From PALSA-129 sp050014595 (lineage in GTDB: Bacteria > Acidobacteriota > Terriglobia > Bryobacterales > Bryobacteraceae), in the NCBI GenBank assembly GCA_050014595.1, contig JBEKDA010000026.1, positions 28,285 through 92,284 of the forward strand: a stretch of 64,000 nt of DNA, given 5' to 3'. Positions 32,420 through 41,831 of this stretch are shown in pieces. The first letter of the stretch is position 1, and each line of letters starts with the position of its first letter. A program made the translations under genes and the position numbers. The notes under the pieces were generated by a model that made no database searches, was not told the DNA's origin, and was given only the letters and a program-made list of their open reading frames with translations.

Positions 32420-33364
32420 CTACCGTCGCAGCTTTTCGATGGTCTCGCGGATCCTGGCGGCCGTGGGGTAGTCGGGATGGTGGGCCAGAAAGTCTTCCAG
32501 GACGGCGGCCGCGGCGGCGTTGTCACCGCGGCGGAGGTGGATTTCAGCCAGCATCAGTTGCGGGTGCGAAAAATGCGCGGGGTCGAGGTGACGAGCGATC
32601 TCCAGATACTTGACGGCCAGGTCGAACTCGCCCGCTGCGAAATAGGTCATACCCAACTGCGAATTGGCCAGCGGTTCGTTGGGACGCGCCAGCACGGCGC
32701 GCTGATTGTACACCAGGGCCTCATCCAGCTTGTTCAGGTTCAGCAGGACGCCTCCCAGATTGACCAGCGGTTCGAAGGCCGTGGGATCCTGCGCCATGGC
32801 TTCGCGAAAACACTGCTCGGCGCGTGGGTACCGGGCCGTCTGGTAAGCGATGGTTCCCAGATTGTTCCAGGCGGAGGCAAACTGGGGCGCGAGCTTCACG
32901 CTTTCCTCCAGATGCTTTTCGGCCGAGCCCGCGTCGTGTTTGCCCAGGTCCTTCTGCGCTTCCGCGTATTCGTGGAATGCCTTGGGCGGAATCGCCAATT
33001 GGCTGGTGGACACGGCGTGCCGGCGGCGCACGGAATCGGTGAATTCGAAATCGGTCTCCTTGAAATGGAGCACCAGGAAGACGCGCCGGTGAGCGTCGGC
33101 GGTGCCGGGTCCCACCTCGGCGCTCTGGCGGGCTTCTCCGCGTTTGGGCTGGTAGACCGCGACGATGTAGGCGCCGGCTTGCACCTTGCGAAAGCGGAAG
33201 CGGCCGCTGGGATCGCTCAGGGTAGTGGCTTCAAACGGTCTGACCGCGCCGTACACGGTGACGGCCGCGCGTGCGCCGGGTACGATCTGGCCCGCGAGAT
33301 CGTAGAGTGGCTCGGCCGCAAAGGCCGGCGCCGCGAGCAACGCCGCCACGAGAAACACAGACAT
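32420..33364 (-). CDS. secreted TPR protein with carboxypeptidase-regulatory-like domain
   Basis: About 314 residues from ATG 33364, chosen because it gives a signal peptide (MSVFLVAALLAAPAFA); the longer open frame would run through a palindromic repeat. Residues about 18-100 are a CarboxypepD_reg/DUF2012-like beta sandwich (DPSGRFRFRKVQAGAYIV). From about 145 on there are four or five TPRs (AWNNLGTIAYQ, PLVNLGGVLLNLNKLDEAL, SQLGMTYFAAGEFDLAVKY). It may mediate protein contacts in the periplasm. Divergent from the M13 peptidase gene. Confidence 0.83.
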   Translation of the reverse strand: MSVFLVAALLAAPAFAAEPLYDLAGQIVPGARAAVTVYGAVRPFEATTLSDPSGRFRFRKVQAGAYIVAVYQPKRGEARQSAEVGPGTADAHRRVFLVLHFKETDFEFTDSVRRRHAVSTSQLAIPPKAFHEYAEAQKDLGKHDAGSAEKHLEESVKLAPQFASAWNNLGTIAYQTARYPRAEQCFREAMAQDPTAFEPLVNLGGVLLNLNKLDEALVYNQRAVLARPNEPLANSQLGMTYFAAGEFDLAVKYLEIARHLDPAHFSHPQLMLAEIHLRRGDNAAAAAVLEDFLAHHPDYPTAARIRETIEKLRR

Positions 33365-33393
33365 GCCCCGATTCGATTGTAGCGCCTCAAATT

Positions 33394-33508
33394 GTGGGGC
33401 AGCCAATCCTGGCTGCCGCCGGCTTTCAGCCGGCGCTTCCGGGCGAGAGAATTCGTGCGTGCCGGAGAGCCGCCTGAAGGCGGCTGCGGGCAGAGCTGGC
33501 CGCCCCAC
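33394..33508. repeat. composite palindromic intergenic element
   Basis: Ends are inverted (GTGGGGC at 33394-33400, GCCCCAC at 33502-33508). Inside are three hairpins: CAGCCA/TGGCTG, GCCGGC/GCCGGC around TTTCA, and GCCGCC/GGCGGC. A half-copy matching the left end in reverse lies at about 42628-42653. It fills the divergent gap between the TPR and M13 peptidase genes. Confidence 0.7.
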
Positions 33509-33532
33509 GCCGAACAATGGTAACCTCGATCC

Positions 33533-35563
33533 GTGCGCTGTTTCATACTCTTTCTCGCCCTATCTTCCTGCCTGCCCGCGCAGGATCGCCCCTTAACCAC
33601 GCTGCCCTACACACCCAGCCTGGAGATCAAATTCCTGGACCGCTCGGCCGGCCCGTGCGTGGACTTTTACCAGTTCGCGTGCGGCAACTGGAACCGGCTC
33701 AACCCGATTCCGGCCGACCAGCCGCGTTGGGACGTGTATGGCAAGCTGCAGACGGACAACCTGCGCTACCTGTGGGCGATTCTGGAAGACGCGTCGAAGG
33801 CCGGCGCCGCGCGCACGCCTTCGCAGCAGAAGATCGGCGATTACTTTTTCGCCTGCATGGATGAAGCGGGCGTGGAGAAGGCCGGCGCCGCGCCGCTGAA
33901 GCCGAGGCTGGATGCCATCGCCGCGCTGGGTAAGGTGGCCGATCTCGCGCCCCTCCTGGCCCGGCTGCACCTGACAGCCGGCCAGGATAGTCCTCTGTTT
34001 GGCTTCGGCTCCGCCCAGGACTTCGCCGATTCCAGCCGCGTGATCGCCTTCGCCTCCGCCGGCGGCCTCGGCCTGCCGGACCGCGACTACTACGTCAAGA
34101 CCGACGCCAAATCGCAGGAGATCCGCGGCCGCTATCTGGAGCACGTGGCCGCCATGTTCCAACTGCTGGGCGATGCGCCTGACGCCGCCCGCGCGGAAGC
34201 CCAGACGGTAATGGCGATCGAGACCGGTCTGGCCAAGGCGTCGCTGACCCGCGTGGACAAGCGCGACCCGTACAAGCTGTTCCACAAACTCACGCGAAGC
34301 CAACTGGCGGCGCTCGCGCCCTCGTTCGATTGGGCGGCGTATTGGCGCGGCATGGGCCTCGCGGCGCCGGCGCAACTCAACGTCACCGAGCCGGAATTCT
34401 TCAAGGAGGTGGAGCGCCAGTTGAAGACCCGCGGTCTGGCCGATTGGAAAGCTTACCTCAGGTGGCACCTGGCGCACGAGGAGTCGGCCTATCTCTCCGC
34501 GGCCTTTACAAAGGCCAATTTCGATTTCTACAGCAAGTACCTGCGCGGCGTCGAGGAGATGGCGCCGCGATGGAAGCGCTGCGTCCGCTACATCGACCGC
34601 GACCTGGGCGAAGCCCTGGGTGAAGTCTTCGTCTCCAAGAGCTTCACGCCGGATACGCGGAGCCGCGCGCTCGCCATGACCAGAGAGATCGAAAAAGCCA
34701 TGGAGCAGGACATCCAACAGCTTACCTGGATGAGCCCCGCCACCAAACAGAAGGCCCTCATCAAGCTCGATGCCGTGGTCAACAAGATCGGCTATCCCGA
34801 AAAGTGGCGCGACTATTCGGCCGTGGAGATCTCGCGCGGCGATTTTCTGGGCGACGTGGACCGCGCGGTGGTTTTCGAAAACAAGCGCCAGTTGGCCAAG
34901 ATCGGCAAGCCCGTGGATCGCGCCGAGTGGCAGATCACGCCCCCCACGGTGAACGCCTACTACGACCCGCAGATGAACGACATCAACTTTCCCGCCGGCG
35001 TGCTGCAACCGCCGCTCTACGATCCCAACATGGACGACGCACCCAACTACGGAAACACCGGCGCCACCATCGGGCATGAACTGACCCACGGTTTCGACGA
35101 TCAGGGCCGGCAGTTCGACGCCAAAGGCAACCTGCGCGACTGGTGGACCAAACAGGACGCCGCCGAATTCGTCCAGCGCGCCGCCTGCGTTTCCGGCCAG
35201 TATTCGCAGTACACCGTGGTAGACGACATCAAGAACAACGGCAAGCTGACGTTGGGCGAAGACGTAGCCGACCTGGGCGGCACCATGCTGGCCTACGTGG
35301 CCTGGAAGGACGCCACCCAGGGCAAGGATCTGAAGCCGATCGACGGTTTCACGCCCGAGCAGCGCTTCTTCATCGGTATGGCGCAGTGGGCGTGCGGCTA
35401 CGAGCGGCCGGAAAACAAGCGCCTCAACGCCATGACCAACGAGCATTCACCGGACGAATTCCGCATCAACGGAGTGGTCTCTGACATGCAGGAGTTTGCC
35501 AAGGCGTTCTCCTGCAAACCCGGACAGCCCATGGTGCGTGAGAAGGCTTGCCGCGTCTGGTAG
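33533..35563 (+). CDS. M13-family zinc metallopeptidase (neprilysin/PepO-like), secreted
   Basis: A 676-residue protein from GTG 33533, with a signal peptide (about 1-16). The N-terminal M13 domain begins with PCVDFYQFACGNWN (about 41-54). The catalytic part holds VNAYYDPQMNDINFPAGVLQPP, the zinc motif GHELTHGFDDQG (HExxH, about 507-518) and GEDVADLGG with the third ligand Glu. RLNAMTNEHSPDEFR and the terminal CRVW are also family features. It should cleave peptides in the periplasm. Full length for the family. Confidence 0.94.
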   Translation: MRCFILFLALSSCLPAQDRPLTTLPYTPSLEIKFLDRSAGPCVDFYQFACGNWNRLNPIPADQPRWDVYGKLQTDNLRYLWAILEDASKAGAARTPSQQKIGDYFFACMDEAGVEKAGAAPLKPRLDAIAALGKVADLAPLLARLHLTAGQDSPLFGFGSAQDFADSSRVIAFASAGGLGLPDRDYYVKTDAKSQEIRGRYLEHVAAMFQLLGDAPDAARAEAQTVMAIETGLAKASLTRVDKRDPYKLFHKLTRSQLAALAPSFDWAAYWRGMGLAAPAQLNVTEPEFFKEVERQLKTRGLADWKAYLRWHLAHEESAYLSAAFTKANFDFYSKYLRGVEEMAPRWKRCVRYIDRDLGEALGEVFVSKSFTPDTRSRALAMTREIEKAMEQDIQQLTWMSPATKQKALIKLDAVVNKIGYPEKWRDYSAVEISRGDFLGDVDRAVVFENKRQLAKIGKPVDRAEWQITPPTVNAYYDPQMNDINFPAGVLQPPLYDPNMDDAPNYGNTGATIGHELTHGFDDQGRQFDAKGNLRDWWTKQDAAEFVQRAACVSGQYSQYTVVDDIKNNGKLTLGEDVADLGGTMLAYVAWKDATQGKDLKPIDGFTPEQRFFIGMAQWACGYERPENKRLNAMTNEHSPDEFRINGVVSDMQEFAKAFSCKPGQPMVREKACRVW

Positions 35564-35635
35564 CGCTGCCCCCGGGCCGGGAAGACCCGTCCCGTCCTGG
35601 GGCGTCCGTAGACATTTACCAAGCAGGTTCCGATT

Positions 35636-37588
35636 TTGAGAAACTTGAATCATACCGTGAAGAATATACAGATCCTAATCGCCCTAGCCGCAATCCTATG
35701 CCTGCCAGCCCTTTGCCCGGCGCAGACCATTCCGACGTACACCATTACCACCATCGCGGGAAACAATACCGCGGGTTACAGCGGCGATGCCGCGGCCGCC
35801 ACCGCCGCCGAGCTCGATGGGCCGGTCGCCGTGTGGATCGATTCCAAGGGCAATCTGTACATCGCCGACCAGTTCAACAACCGCATCCGCCTGGTGACGG
35901 CATCCAGTGGCAATATCACCACTGTGGCCGGTAACGGCACACCGGGCTTTTTGGGCGACACCTGTGGCGCCAGTTGCGGCACCACCGTCGAGACCGCCGT
36001 CAACGCCGAAATCAATAGTCCCGACGGGTTGATTTTTGATTCTAAAGGCAACATGTATATTGCCGACACGGCCAACAACGTGGTGCGCATGGTGACGCCG
36101 AGCGGCGGCGCCATCTCGACGTATGCCGGCGAGAACTCGCTGGGGGCCGGATTCTCGGGCGATGGAGGGCTGGCCACCGTCGCACAACTGTTCGGGCCCG
36201 CAGGCCTGGCAATGGATTCGAGCGGCAACCTGTATATCTCTGACAACAAGAACAACCGCATCCGCAAAGTGACCACCGCCGGCATCATTTCGACGGTCGT
36301 CGACTCGACCGGCGACATCGGGTTCGCCGGCGATGGCGGCCTGGCCGTGCAGGCGCACGTAAACGGGCCGCGCGGCCTGTTCATCGATTCGAGCGGCGCG
36401 CTCTACATCGCCGATTCCGGCAGCAACATGATCCGCAAGGTGGTGGCCGGCACCATTACGCTGGTGGCCGGAAGCACCAGCGGCTCGTCCGGATTCTCGG
36501 GCGATGGCGGCCAGGCGACCGGTGCTTTGCTCAGCGATCCCACCAGCGTCGCTGTCGATACTTGCGGCAACGTGTACATCGCCGATAGCAGGAATAGCCG
36601 CATCCGCATGGTGACGCCCAACGGCATCATCAACACCATCGCCGGCGGCAACGGCGCCGCCTACTCGGGCGATGGCGGGCCGGCCCTCGGCGCGCAGTTG
36701 AATTTTCCCTCCGGCGTCGCGGTGGATTCCAAGGGAAACGTGTACGTGGCCGATACCCAAAACGCCGTCATCCGGCTGCTGACTCCCACTTCGGCGCCGC
36801 CTTGCGGCGGAGCGCTGCCCGTCATCACCGCGGGGGGCGTGGTCAGCGCGTCGGCGTTCGGGGAGTTCTCTTCCGTCGCGCCCGGCTCGTGGATCGAAAT
36901 CTATGGCTCCAATCTGGCGGCCGATTCGCGTAGTTGGACCACGGCCGATTTCAGCAACAACGGCACGACCGCGCCCACAACGCTCGACCGCTCCGCCGTG
37001 ACGATCGCCGGGCAATCGGCCTTCATCGACTACATCAGCCCGGGCCAGGTCAATGCCCAAGTGCCCGCCAACACCGGCACCGGCCCACTGCAACTGACCG
37101 TCTCGACGGCCGCGGGAACCAGCGCCGCCGCTACCGTGACCGTGAACACCGTGCAACCGGGATTGTGGGCGCCCGCGCAGTTCATTGTCGGCGGCAAGCA
37201 ATACGTCGGCGCTACCCACGCCGACGGAACGTTTGTGGCTCCGCCCGGCGTGCTTCCTTCGCCCTACACCTCGTCGTATGCCAAACCGGGCGAGACCATC
37301 ACTTTCTGGGGCGTCGGGTTCGGCACCGTGGGCCCCGGCAGTCCGCCAGGGCAGGTGGCGCCGCCGTTCACCACCTTGACACTGCCGATTCAGTTCACTT
37401 TTGGCGGGACCGGCGCCGCAGCGCCGGCGTATGACGGCCTGGCGCCCAACCTGGTCGGGTTGTACCAGTTTAACGTGGTGGTGCCGAGCGTCCCAAACAG
37501 CGATCTCGTTCCACTGACCTTCACGCTAGGCTCTGGCGCCAACGCGGTGACCGGCACCCAGACGCTGTACACGGCGGTACACAATTAG
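35636..37588 (+). CDS. secreted NHL-repeat protein with Solibacter-type C-terminal domain
   Basis: About 650 residues. The start is uncertain: TTG 35636 is shown, GTG 35657 is an alternative; both leave a signal peptide ending in LCPAQ. Residues about 35-390 contain six NHL-type repeats with the pattern GNLYIADxxNNRIRKV and GFSGDGG, which should fold as a beta-propeller. The last 230 residues (from about APGSWIEIYGSNLA to YTAVHN) resemble the TIGR03437-type domain expanded in Solibacter, with ISPGQVNAQVP and WGVGFGTVGP. Role is probably adhesion or binding at the cell surface. Strong pointer to the lineage. Confidence 0.88.
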   Translation: MRNLNHTVKNIQILIALAAILCLPALCPAQTIPTYTITTIAGNNTAGYSGDAAAATAAELDGPVAVWIDSKGNLYIADQFNNRIRLVTASSGNITTVAGNGTPGFLGDTCGASCGTTVETAVNAEINSPDGLIFDSKGNMYIADTANNVVRMVTPSGGAISTYAGENSLGAGFSGDGGLATVAQLFGPAGLAMDSSGNLYISDNKNNRIRKVTTAGIISTVVDSTGDIGFAGDGGLAVQAHVNGPRGLFIDSSGALYIADSGSNMIRKVVAGTITLVAGSTSGSSGFSGDGGQATGALLSDPTSVAVDTCGNVYIADSRNSRIRMVTPNGIINTIAGGNGAAYSGDGGPALGAQLNFPSGVAVDSKGNVYVADTQNAVIRLLTPTSAPPCGGALPVITAGGVVSASAFGEFSSVAPGSWIEIYGSNLAADSRSWTTADFSNNGTTAPTTLDRSAVTIAGQSAFIDYISPGQVNAQVPANTGTGPLQLTVSTAAGTSAAATVTVNTVQPGLWAPAQFIVGGKQYVGATHADGTFVAPPGVLPSPYTSSYAKPGETITFWGVGFGTVGPGSPPGQVAPPFTTLTLPIQFTFGGTGAAAPAYDGLAPNLVGLYQFNVVVPSVPNSDLVPLTFTLGSGANAVTGTQTLYTAVHN

Positions 37589-37628
37589 GCAGGCGGAAGC
37601 CGGCGGCTGGTGGATTTACCGTACGACG

Positions 37629-37772
37629 TCACTTGCGCCGTTGCCGCTCCTCCAGCTTCCGGATGGCGATCAAATCGTCCAGCCGTCCGGCCGCCCGTTT
37701 GGTAACAATCAGGTCGTCCAAGATGCCTTTCAGCGGCGCTCCGAAACGAGCCAGCGCGTCGGCGAAGCGCAA
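37629..37772 (-). pseudogene. C-terminal remnant, possibly of a nucleotidyltransferase-type protein
   Basis: A 47-codon frame on the minus strand, closed upstream by a stop at 37782-37784. Its end (DDLIVTKRAAGRLDDLIAIRKLEE) resembles the conserved tail of small nucleotidyltransferase-like proteins (DUF6036 type), in which LxxxKRAAGRxxD is typical. There is no room for the catalytic part, so this is a broken gene. It lies tail-on to the CopG remnant. Confidence 0.5.
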
Positions 37773-37944
37773 AAACCTCGTTCAACTCAAGCCGTCTCTA
37801 AAAACGATATCGCTGCGACTCCCGGTCTCCATGATCGAGGATCTCAAAGTACTGGCGAACCGGCGCGACGTTCCCTATCAATCTCTGCTCAAGGTGTTCC
37901 TGGCCGAGCGCCTGGCGCGCGAGCGGCAAACGCGGGCAGAATAG
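37771..37944 (+). pseudogene. N-terminally truncated CopG/BrnA-like antitoxin remnant
   Basis: The segment KPSLKTISLRLPVSMIEDLKV...DVPYQSLLKVFLAERL is the ribbon-helix-helix end of CopG-family antitoxins. A frame extends back to 37633, but that part is antisense to the other remnant and not antitoxin-like; there is no ATG, GTG or TTG in a sensible place, so the true N-terminus is lost. No toxin gene is adjacent. Confidence 0.55.
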
Positions 37945-37998
37945 CGGCGCGCCGAACCGCACCACTCTTTGAACCGAGAGTTATACTTGCAAGCAGGA

Positions 37999-39210
37999 AT
38001 GAGCAAAGTGCCTGCCGGCTGGCCGCTACTTACGCTCCTGTGCTGCACTGCCGCATTCGGACAGTTTAGCGGGCGCTTCTATTTTGAGAAGAACAGGTTC
38101 GCCGTTGGTGAACCGGTCTTTCTCTATTTTGAAGTGACCAACACCGGGACGGAACCACAAGATATCATCCGCGCCAACCCTTACACTCCCTGCGCCGGCT
38201 ATGACATCAAACTGTCCAGTGATCCGAGCCTCGCATCATCATGCGCCATACTCCCACGTCCAGGCAGTTGTGCTTCTTCCTCGATGCCTCTAGAGCGGGG
38301 CGCCAAGCACACCGAGAGAGTCCTGCTGAACTATGAGCGTAAGTCCATCGATCCCGGATACCATGCCGTGGAAGCCGTCCGCCGCCTTGAACATGGGCCC
38401 CGCGGCACGGAACTGTTTCGCCTCCCAGAATCGGTTTTCGAGGTGCACAACCACCTGCATTTCTTTGTCGACCCGAACATCAAGTTCGCTTCCAAGGGCT
38501 TTCAAGTCTGGGTAGATCAGGTTCGACCTGCCGACGAGCTTCTAGTCTGGGTTATTCAGGACCGGTTTGCCGATGTCGAGAAGAGCGGGGAAGCCTCTCG
38601 TGTTCTTGCGAGCATGGCGCCACTCTCGCTTGAAGACACTCTGCTTGGCTTCGCGACGACCGGAGAACTCGGGGGTTACCTGCCGCTGGCGATGGCTCGC
38701 TTGAACACGCCTCGCAGCATGGCGGTTCTGGCGGAGATATTTCGAAGCGAAGCGCGCGGGAGCATCGAACATGAGGAAGCAGCGCATTTCTTGAGCTCGA
38801 GCGGCGATCCACAATGGTTTCCGCTGTTGTTGGAGTCAGCGCAGAAGCAACCGGACGGATTTGATATCCCTGAGGCCGCTCAGAGCGGCGGCGATCTGGC
38901 GATTCCATTCCTGATCGATTTCATTCATTCCAACACACAGTTGACACGCCAAGTGGCCATTAACGCACTGGGGGACACAGGCTCGCGTGCCGCCGTTCCT
39001 ATCTTGTTGGAACTGCTGGGAGGTTCGGACGCCGACGCATCGGAACGCGCGATCTACGGGTTACAAGAGCTCACGCATCGGACTCTCAAGGGCATAGTGG
39101 ACTCACCGCAATCGCAGTACCCGATCTGGCGAGAGTGGTGGTCCCGCCAGGGCGCGTACGCGCAGATCTACAAGCCAACAGACTGCGGCGAGTGGCTCCC
39201 CCTGAAGTAA
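37999..39210 (+). CDS. secreted protein with HEAT-like repeats, unknown function
   Basis: About 403 residues from ATG 37999, which has GCAGGA just before it and opens with a signal peptide (about 1-23). Residues about 24-150 look like a beta-sandwich (FAVGEPVFLYFEVTNTGTEPQDI). The second half has HEAT-like helices (LTRQVAINALGDTGSRAAVPILLELLGG, about 315-345). The gene is less GC-rich and uses codons less strictly than its neighbours, and it follows a gene-remnant area, so it may have been acquired. Function unknown. Confidence 0.75.
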   Translation: MSKVPAGWPLLTLLCCTAAFGQFSGRFYFEKNRFAVGEPVFLYFEVTNTGTEPQDIIRANPYTPCAGYDIKLSSDPSLASSCAILPRPGSCASSSMPLERGAKHTERVLLNYERKSIDPGYHAVEAVRRLEHGPRGTELFRLPESVFEVHNHLHFFVDPNIKFASKGFQVWVDQVRPADELLVWVIQDRFADVEKSGEASRVLASMAPLSLEDTLLGFATTGELGGYLPLAMARLNTPRSMAVLAEIFRSEARGSIEHEEAAHFLSSSGDPQWFPLLLESAQKQPDGFDIPEAAQSGGDLAIPFLIDFIHSNTQLTRQVAINALGDTGSRAAVPILLELLGGSDADASERAIYGLQELTHRTLKGIVDSPQSQYPIWREWWSRQGAYAQIYKPTDCGEWLPLK

Positions 39211-39233
39211 ACTCCGGCCCCGCCTTTTTCCTC

Positions 39234-39262
39234 TTGACATCCATCGCAATTTGCAATATAGT
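39234..39262 (+). promoter_or_regulatory. consensus promoter of the XRE-NfeD-flotillin-PspA operon
   Basis: TTGACA (39234-39239), 17-base spacer, TATAGT (39257-39262). The ATG follows 16 bases after the -10, so the transcript would have a leader of only about ten bases with no Shine-Dalgarno. TTGCAAT and ATTGCCA repeats flank the -10 and could be an operator for the encoded XRE protein. Confidence 0.75.
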
Positions 39263-39278
39263 AATCACAGATTGCCAT

Positions 39279-39776
39279 ATGAGGCTCGGCGAAAAGCTCC
39301 GTTACCTCCGCGAAGTGGAAGGCACGCTCCGCGGACTCGACCGCGAACTCTCGCAACTCGAGATGGCCCGGCTGATCCAAAAGGAGCTCGGCAAATCCAT
39401 CAGCCAGAGCTACCTCTCGCAGATCGAGAGCGGCGCGCGCCCGCACCTGACCAATTCCACGCGCATGCTGCTGGCGCGATTCTTCAAAGTGCATCCGGGC
39501 TACCTGGTGGACGATCCCGAAGGCTTTCAGAACGAGCTGATCTCCGACGTGGGCGCGCTCGAAGACAAGCTCGACTTGTGGCTGGTGAGCGGCGCGGAGC
39601 GTTTTCGCAAAGACCCGGAACTGCACCACGCCCTGCTGGCGGTGGCGCGCCATTCCGATTCGCGCATGTGCATCGTGCTGCTGGGCACGGTGCTCGAAAA
39701 CCCGGGGCTGGCCGAGCGGTTGATCGAAGTGCTGAAGCCATCGCCATCGCCGCGTAAAACGAGGAGACGTTCATGA
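39279..39776 (+). CDS. XRE-family helix-turn-helix regulator
   Basis: About 165 residues from ATG 39279; the open frame runs further back but crosses the promoter. Residues about 1-65 form an HTH with a long insertion (LRYLREVEGTLRGLDR...SQSYLSQIESGARPHLTNSTRMLLARFF). The C-terminal part (about 70-150) is helical. Its stop overlaps the NfeD-like start (ATGA), so it is co-translated with a flotillin/PspA unit and probably controls it. Confidence 0.88.
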   Translation: MRLGEKLRYLREVEGTLRGLDRELSQLEMARLIQKELGKSISQSYLSQIESGARPHLTNSTRMLLARFFKVHPGYLVDDPEGFQNELISDVGALEDKLDLWLVSGAERFRKDPELHHALLAVARHSDSRMCIVLLGTVLENPGLAERLIEVLKPSPSPRKTRRRS

Positions 39777-40354
39777 CCTGGTCCGACTTCTACCTCATCT
39801 CGTTCCTGGTGGGCTTCGGCCTCAGCGCGCTGGCGCTGGTGGCCGGCACCACCCATCTGCATTTGCCGCACCTGCACCTGCATCACGGCATTCATCTTCC
39901 CGGCGGCGCGCGCGGCAGCCAGTTGCCGTGGTTCAATTTCGGCACCATCGCCGCGTTTCTGGCCTGGTTCGGCGGCACCGGTTATCTGCTGGAGCACTAT
40001 TACCACGTCTGGGTGGTCGTTGCGATTGTGGTGGCCACCTTGAGCGGCCTGGGCGCCTCGTCGCTGGTCTTCCTTTTCCTGGTCAAGGTGCTGATGGCCG
40101 ACGAGCGGCCGCTCGATCCGGCCGATTACGATATGGTCGGCGTGCTGGGCCGCACCTCCATTCCGATCCGTCCCGGCGGCACCGGAGAAGTGGTTTACAC
40201 GCAGGGCGGCACGCGCCACGTGGCGGGGGCGCGCAGCGAAGATGGCGCGGCCATCGCCAAAGGCGCCGAAGTGATTGTCACACGCTACGAGAAGGGGCTG
40301 GCGTACGTGCGCCGCTGGGAGGACCCGGCGGAGGAACCGCAGCCCAAGAGTTAG
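39773..40354 (+). CDS. NfeD-like membrane protein
   Basis: A 193-residue protein with three hydrophobic helices (about 7-24, 55-70 and 80-104), a His-rich loop between the first two (HLHLPHLHLHHGIHL), and a C-terminal OB-fold-like domain (about 120-185: DYDMVGVLGRTSIPIRPGGTGEVVY). NfeD proteins are the usual partners of flotillins and are encoded beside them. The His-rich loop could bind metal and is not usual for the family. Starts inside the XRE gene's stop codon. Confidence 0.82.
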   Translation: MTWSDFYLISFLVGFGLSALALVAGTTHLHLPHLHLHHGIHLPGGARGSQLPWFNFGTIAAFLAWFGGTGYLLEHYYHVWVVVAIVVATLSGLGASSLVFLFLVKVLMADERPLDPADYDMVGVLGRTSIPIRPGGTGEVVYTQGGTRHVAGARSEDGAAIAKGAEVIVTRYEKGLAYVRRWEDPAEEPQPKS

Positions 40355-40373
40355 AGGAGAGGCGTCACCTTTT

Positions 40374-41816
40374 ATGGATTACACAACTCCCGTTATAATC
40401 GCCGGCATTTGCCTGCTGGCGCTGATGTTCATCATGGCGGTCTTCGCCAAGCTGTACCGCAAAGCCGGACCGCATGAAGCCCTGATCGTCTACGGTTTCG
40501 GCGGCACGCGCGTCATCAAGGGCCGCGGCACCGTCATCTATCCCATGGTGCAGTCGTGCCGTGGGCTGTCGCTCGAGCTGATGTCGTTCGACGTCGCGCC
40601 GAAGCAGGACCTCTACACCCGCCAGGGCGTAGCCGTCACGGTGGAAGCGGTAGCGCAGATCAAAGTGAAGTCCGATCCCGAGAGCATTCTCACGGCGGCC
40701 GAGCAGTTTCTCACCAAGCCGCCCGAGGAGCGCGAGGGTTTGATCCGCCTGGTGATGGAAGGCCACCTGCGCGGCATCATCGGCCAGCTCACGGTGGAAG
40801 AGATCGTCAAGCAGCCCGAGATGGTGGGCGACCGCATGCGCTCCACTTGCGCCGACGACATGAACAAGATGGGTCTGGAAGTAATTTCGTTCACCATCAA
40901 GGAAGTCCGCGACAAGAACGATTACATCAGCAACATGGGCCGCCCCGACGTGGCGCGCATCAAGCGCGACGCCGACGTGGCCACCGCGGAAGCCGATCGC
41001 GACACCGCCATCCGCCGCGCCGTGGCCTCCCGCGAAGCCGCCGTCGCCAAGGCCCAGGCCGACCAGGAACGGGTGCTCGCCGAGACGCTCTCGCAGGCCA
41101 AGCAGGCCGAGGCGCAGCGCGATCTGGAAGTCAAAAAGGCCGAGTACCTGGAGATGGTCAAGAAGCAGCAGGCCACCGCCGACAAGGCTTACGAAATCCA
41201 GGGCAACATCATGCAGCAGCAGGTGCGCGCCGAGGAAGTCACCATCCACCAGGTCGAGCGCGAGCACGAGGTCAAGGTGCAGGACGCCGAAATTCTGCGC
41301 CGCGACCGCGAGCTCACCGCCACCGTCTATAAAGCCGCCGAGTATGAGCGCAAGCGCATCGAAACCCTGGCGGCCGCCGAGAAGCAGCGGCTCACCACCG
41401 AGGCCGAAGGCCAGGCCGCGGCCATCCGCGCGCAGGGCGAAGCCGAAGCCGAGATCATTTTCAAGAAGGGCGATGCCGAAGCCAGGGCCATGAACGTCAA
41501 GGCCGAGGCCTACCAGCAGTTCAACCAGGCGGCTATCGTCGACAAGCTGATCAGCAACATGCCCGAGATCGTCAGGGCCCTGGCCTCCCCGCTCGCCAAC
41601 GTGGACAAGATCACCATCGTCTCCACCGGCAGCGGCGATACCGCGGGTCTCCACAAGATCACGGGAGACATCACACAAATGGCGGCGCAGATCCCCGCAC
41701 TGTTCGAGACCCTCTCGGGCATGCCCATGAGCGAACTCTTCGCGAAGGTGCGGATGATCGGCGACAAGACGCCCAAGCCCGGGGACACGGCACAGGGCAC
41801 GGAAACGAAACCATAA
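40374..41816 (+). CDS. flotillin-family (SPFH) protein
   Basis: About 480 residues from ATG 40374, preceded by GAGGAGAGG; the frame opens earlier but inside the upstream gene. One N-terminal membrane anchor (about 5-25) precedes the SPFH/PHB domain (about 30-200: HEALIVYGFGGTRVIKGRGTVIYP...DVAPKQDLYTRQGVAVTVEAVAQIKV). Then comes a long Ala/Glu/Lys/Gln coiled coil (about 205-400) and a C-terminal segment with NMPEIVRALASPLANVDKITIVS. Flotillins organise membrane microdomains and often act with NfeD and PspA during envelope stress. Confidence 0.92.
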   Translation: MDYTTPVIIAGICLLALMFIMAVFAKLYRKAGPHEALIVYGFGGTRVIKGRGTVIYPMVQSCRGLSLELMSFDVAPKQDLYTRQGVAVTVEAVAQIKVKSDPESILTAAEQFLTKPPEEREGLIRLVMEGHLRGIIGQLTVEEIVKQPEMVGDRMRSTCADDMNKMGLEVISFTIKEVRDKNDYISNMGRPDVARIKRDADVATAEADRDTAIRRAVASREAAVAKAQADQERVLAETLSQAKQAEAQRDLEVKKAEYLEMVKKQQATADKAYEIQGNIMQQQVRAEEVTIHQVEREHEVKVQDAEILRRDRELTATVYKAAEYERKRIETLAAAEKQRLTTEAEGQAAAIRAQGEAEAEIIFKKGDAEARAMNVKAEAYQQFNQAAIVDKLISNMPEIVRALASPLANVDKITIVSTGSGDTAGLHKITGDITQMAAQIPALFETLSGMPMSELFAKVRMIGDKTPKPGDTAQGTETKP

Positions 41817-41831
41817 CCCAAGGAGAATTCC

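Noticed and set aside
33593..35446. 617-codon minus-strand frame opposite the M13 peptidase
   Set aside because: Stop-free antisense frames are common in GC-rich codons; the plus strand encodes a complete HExxH peptidase.
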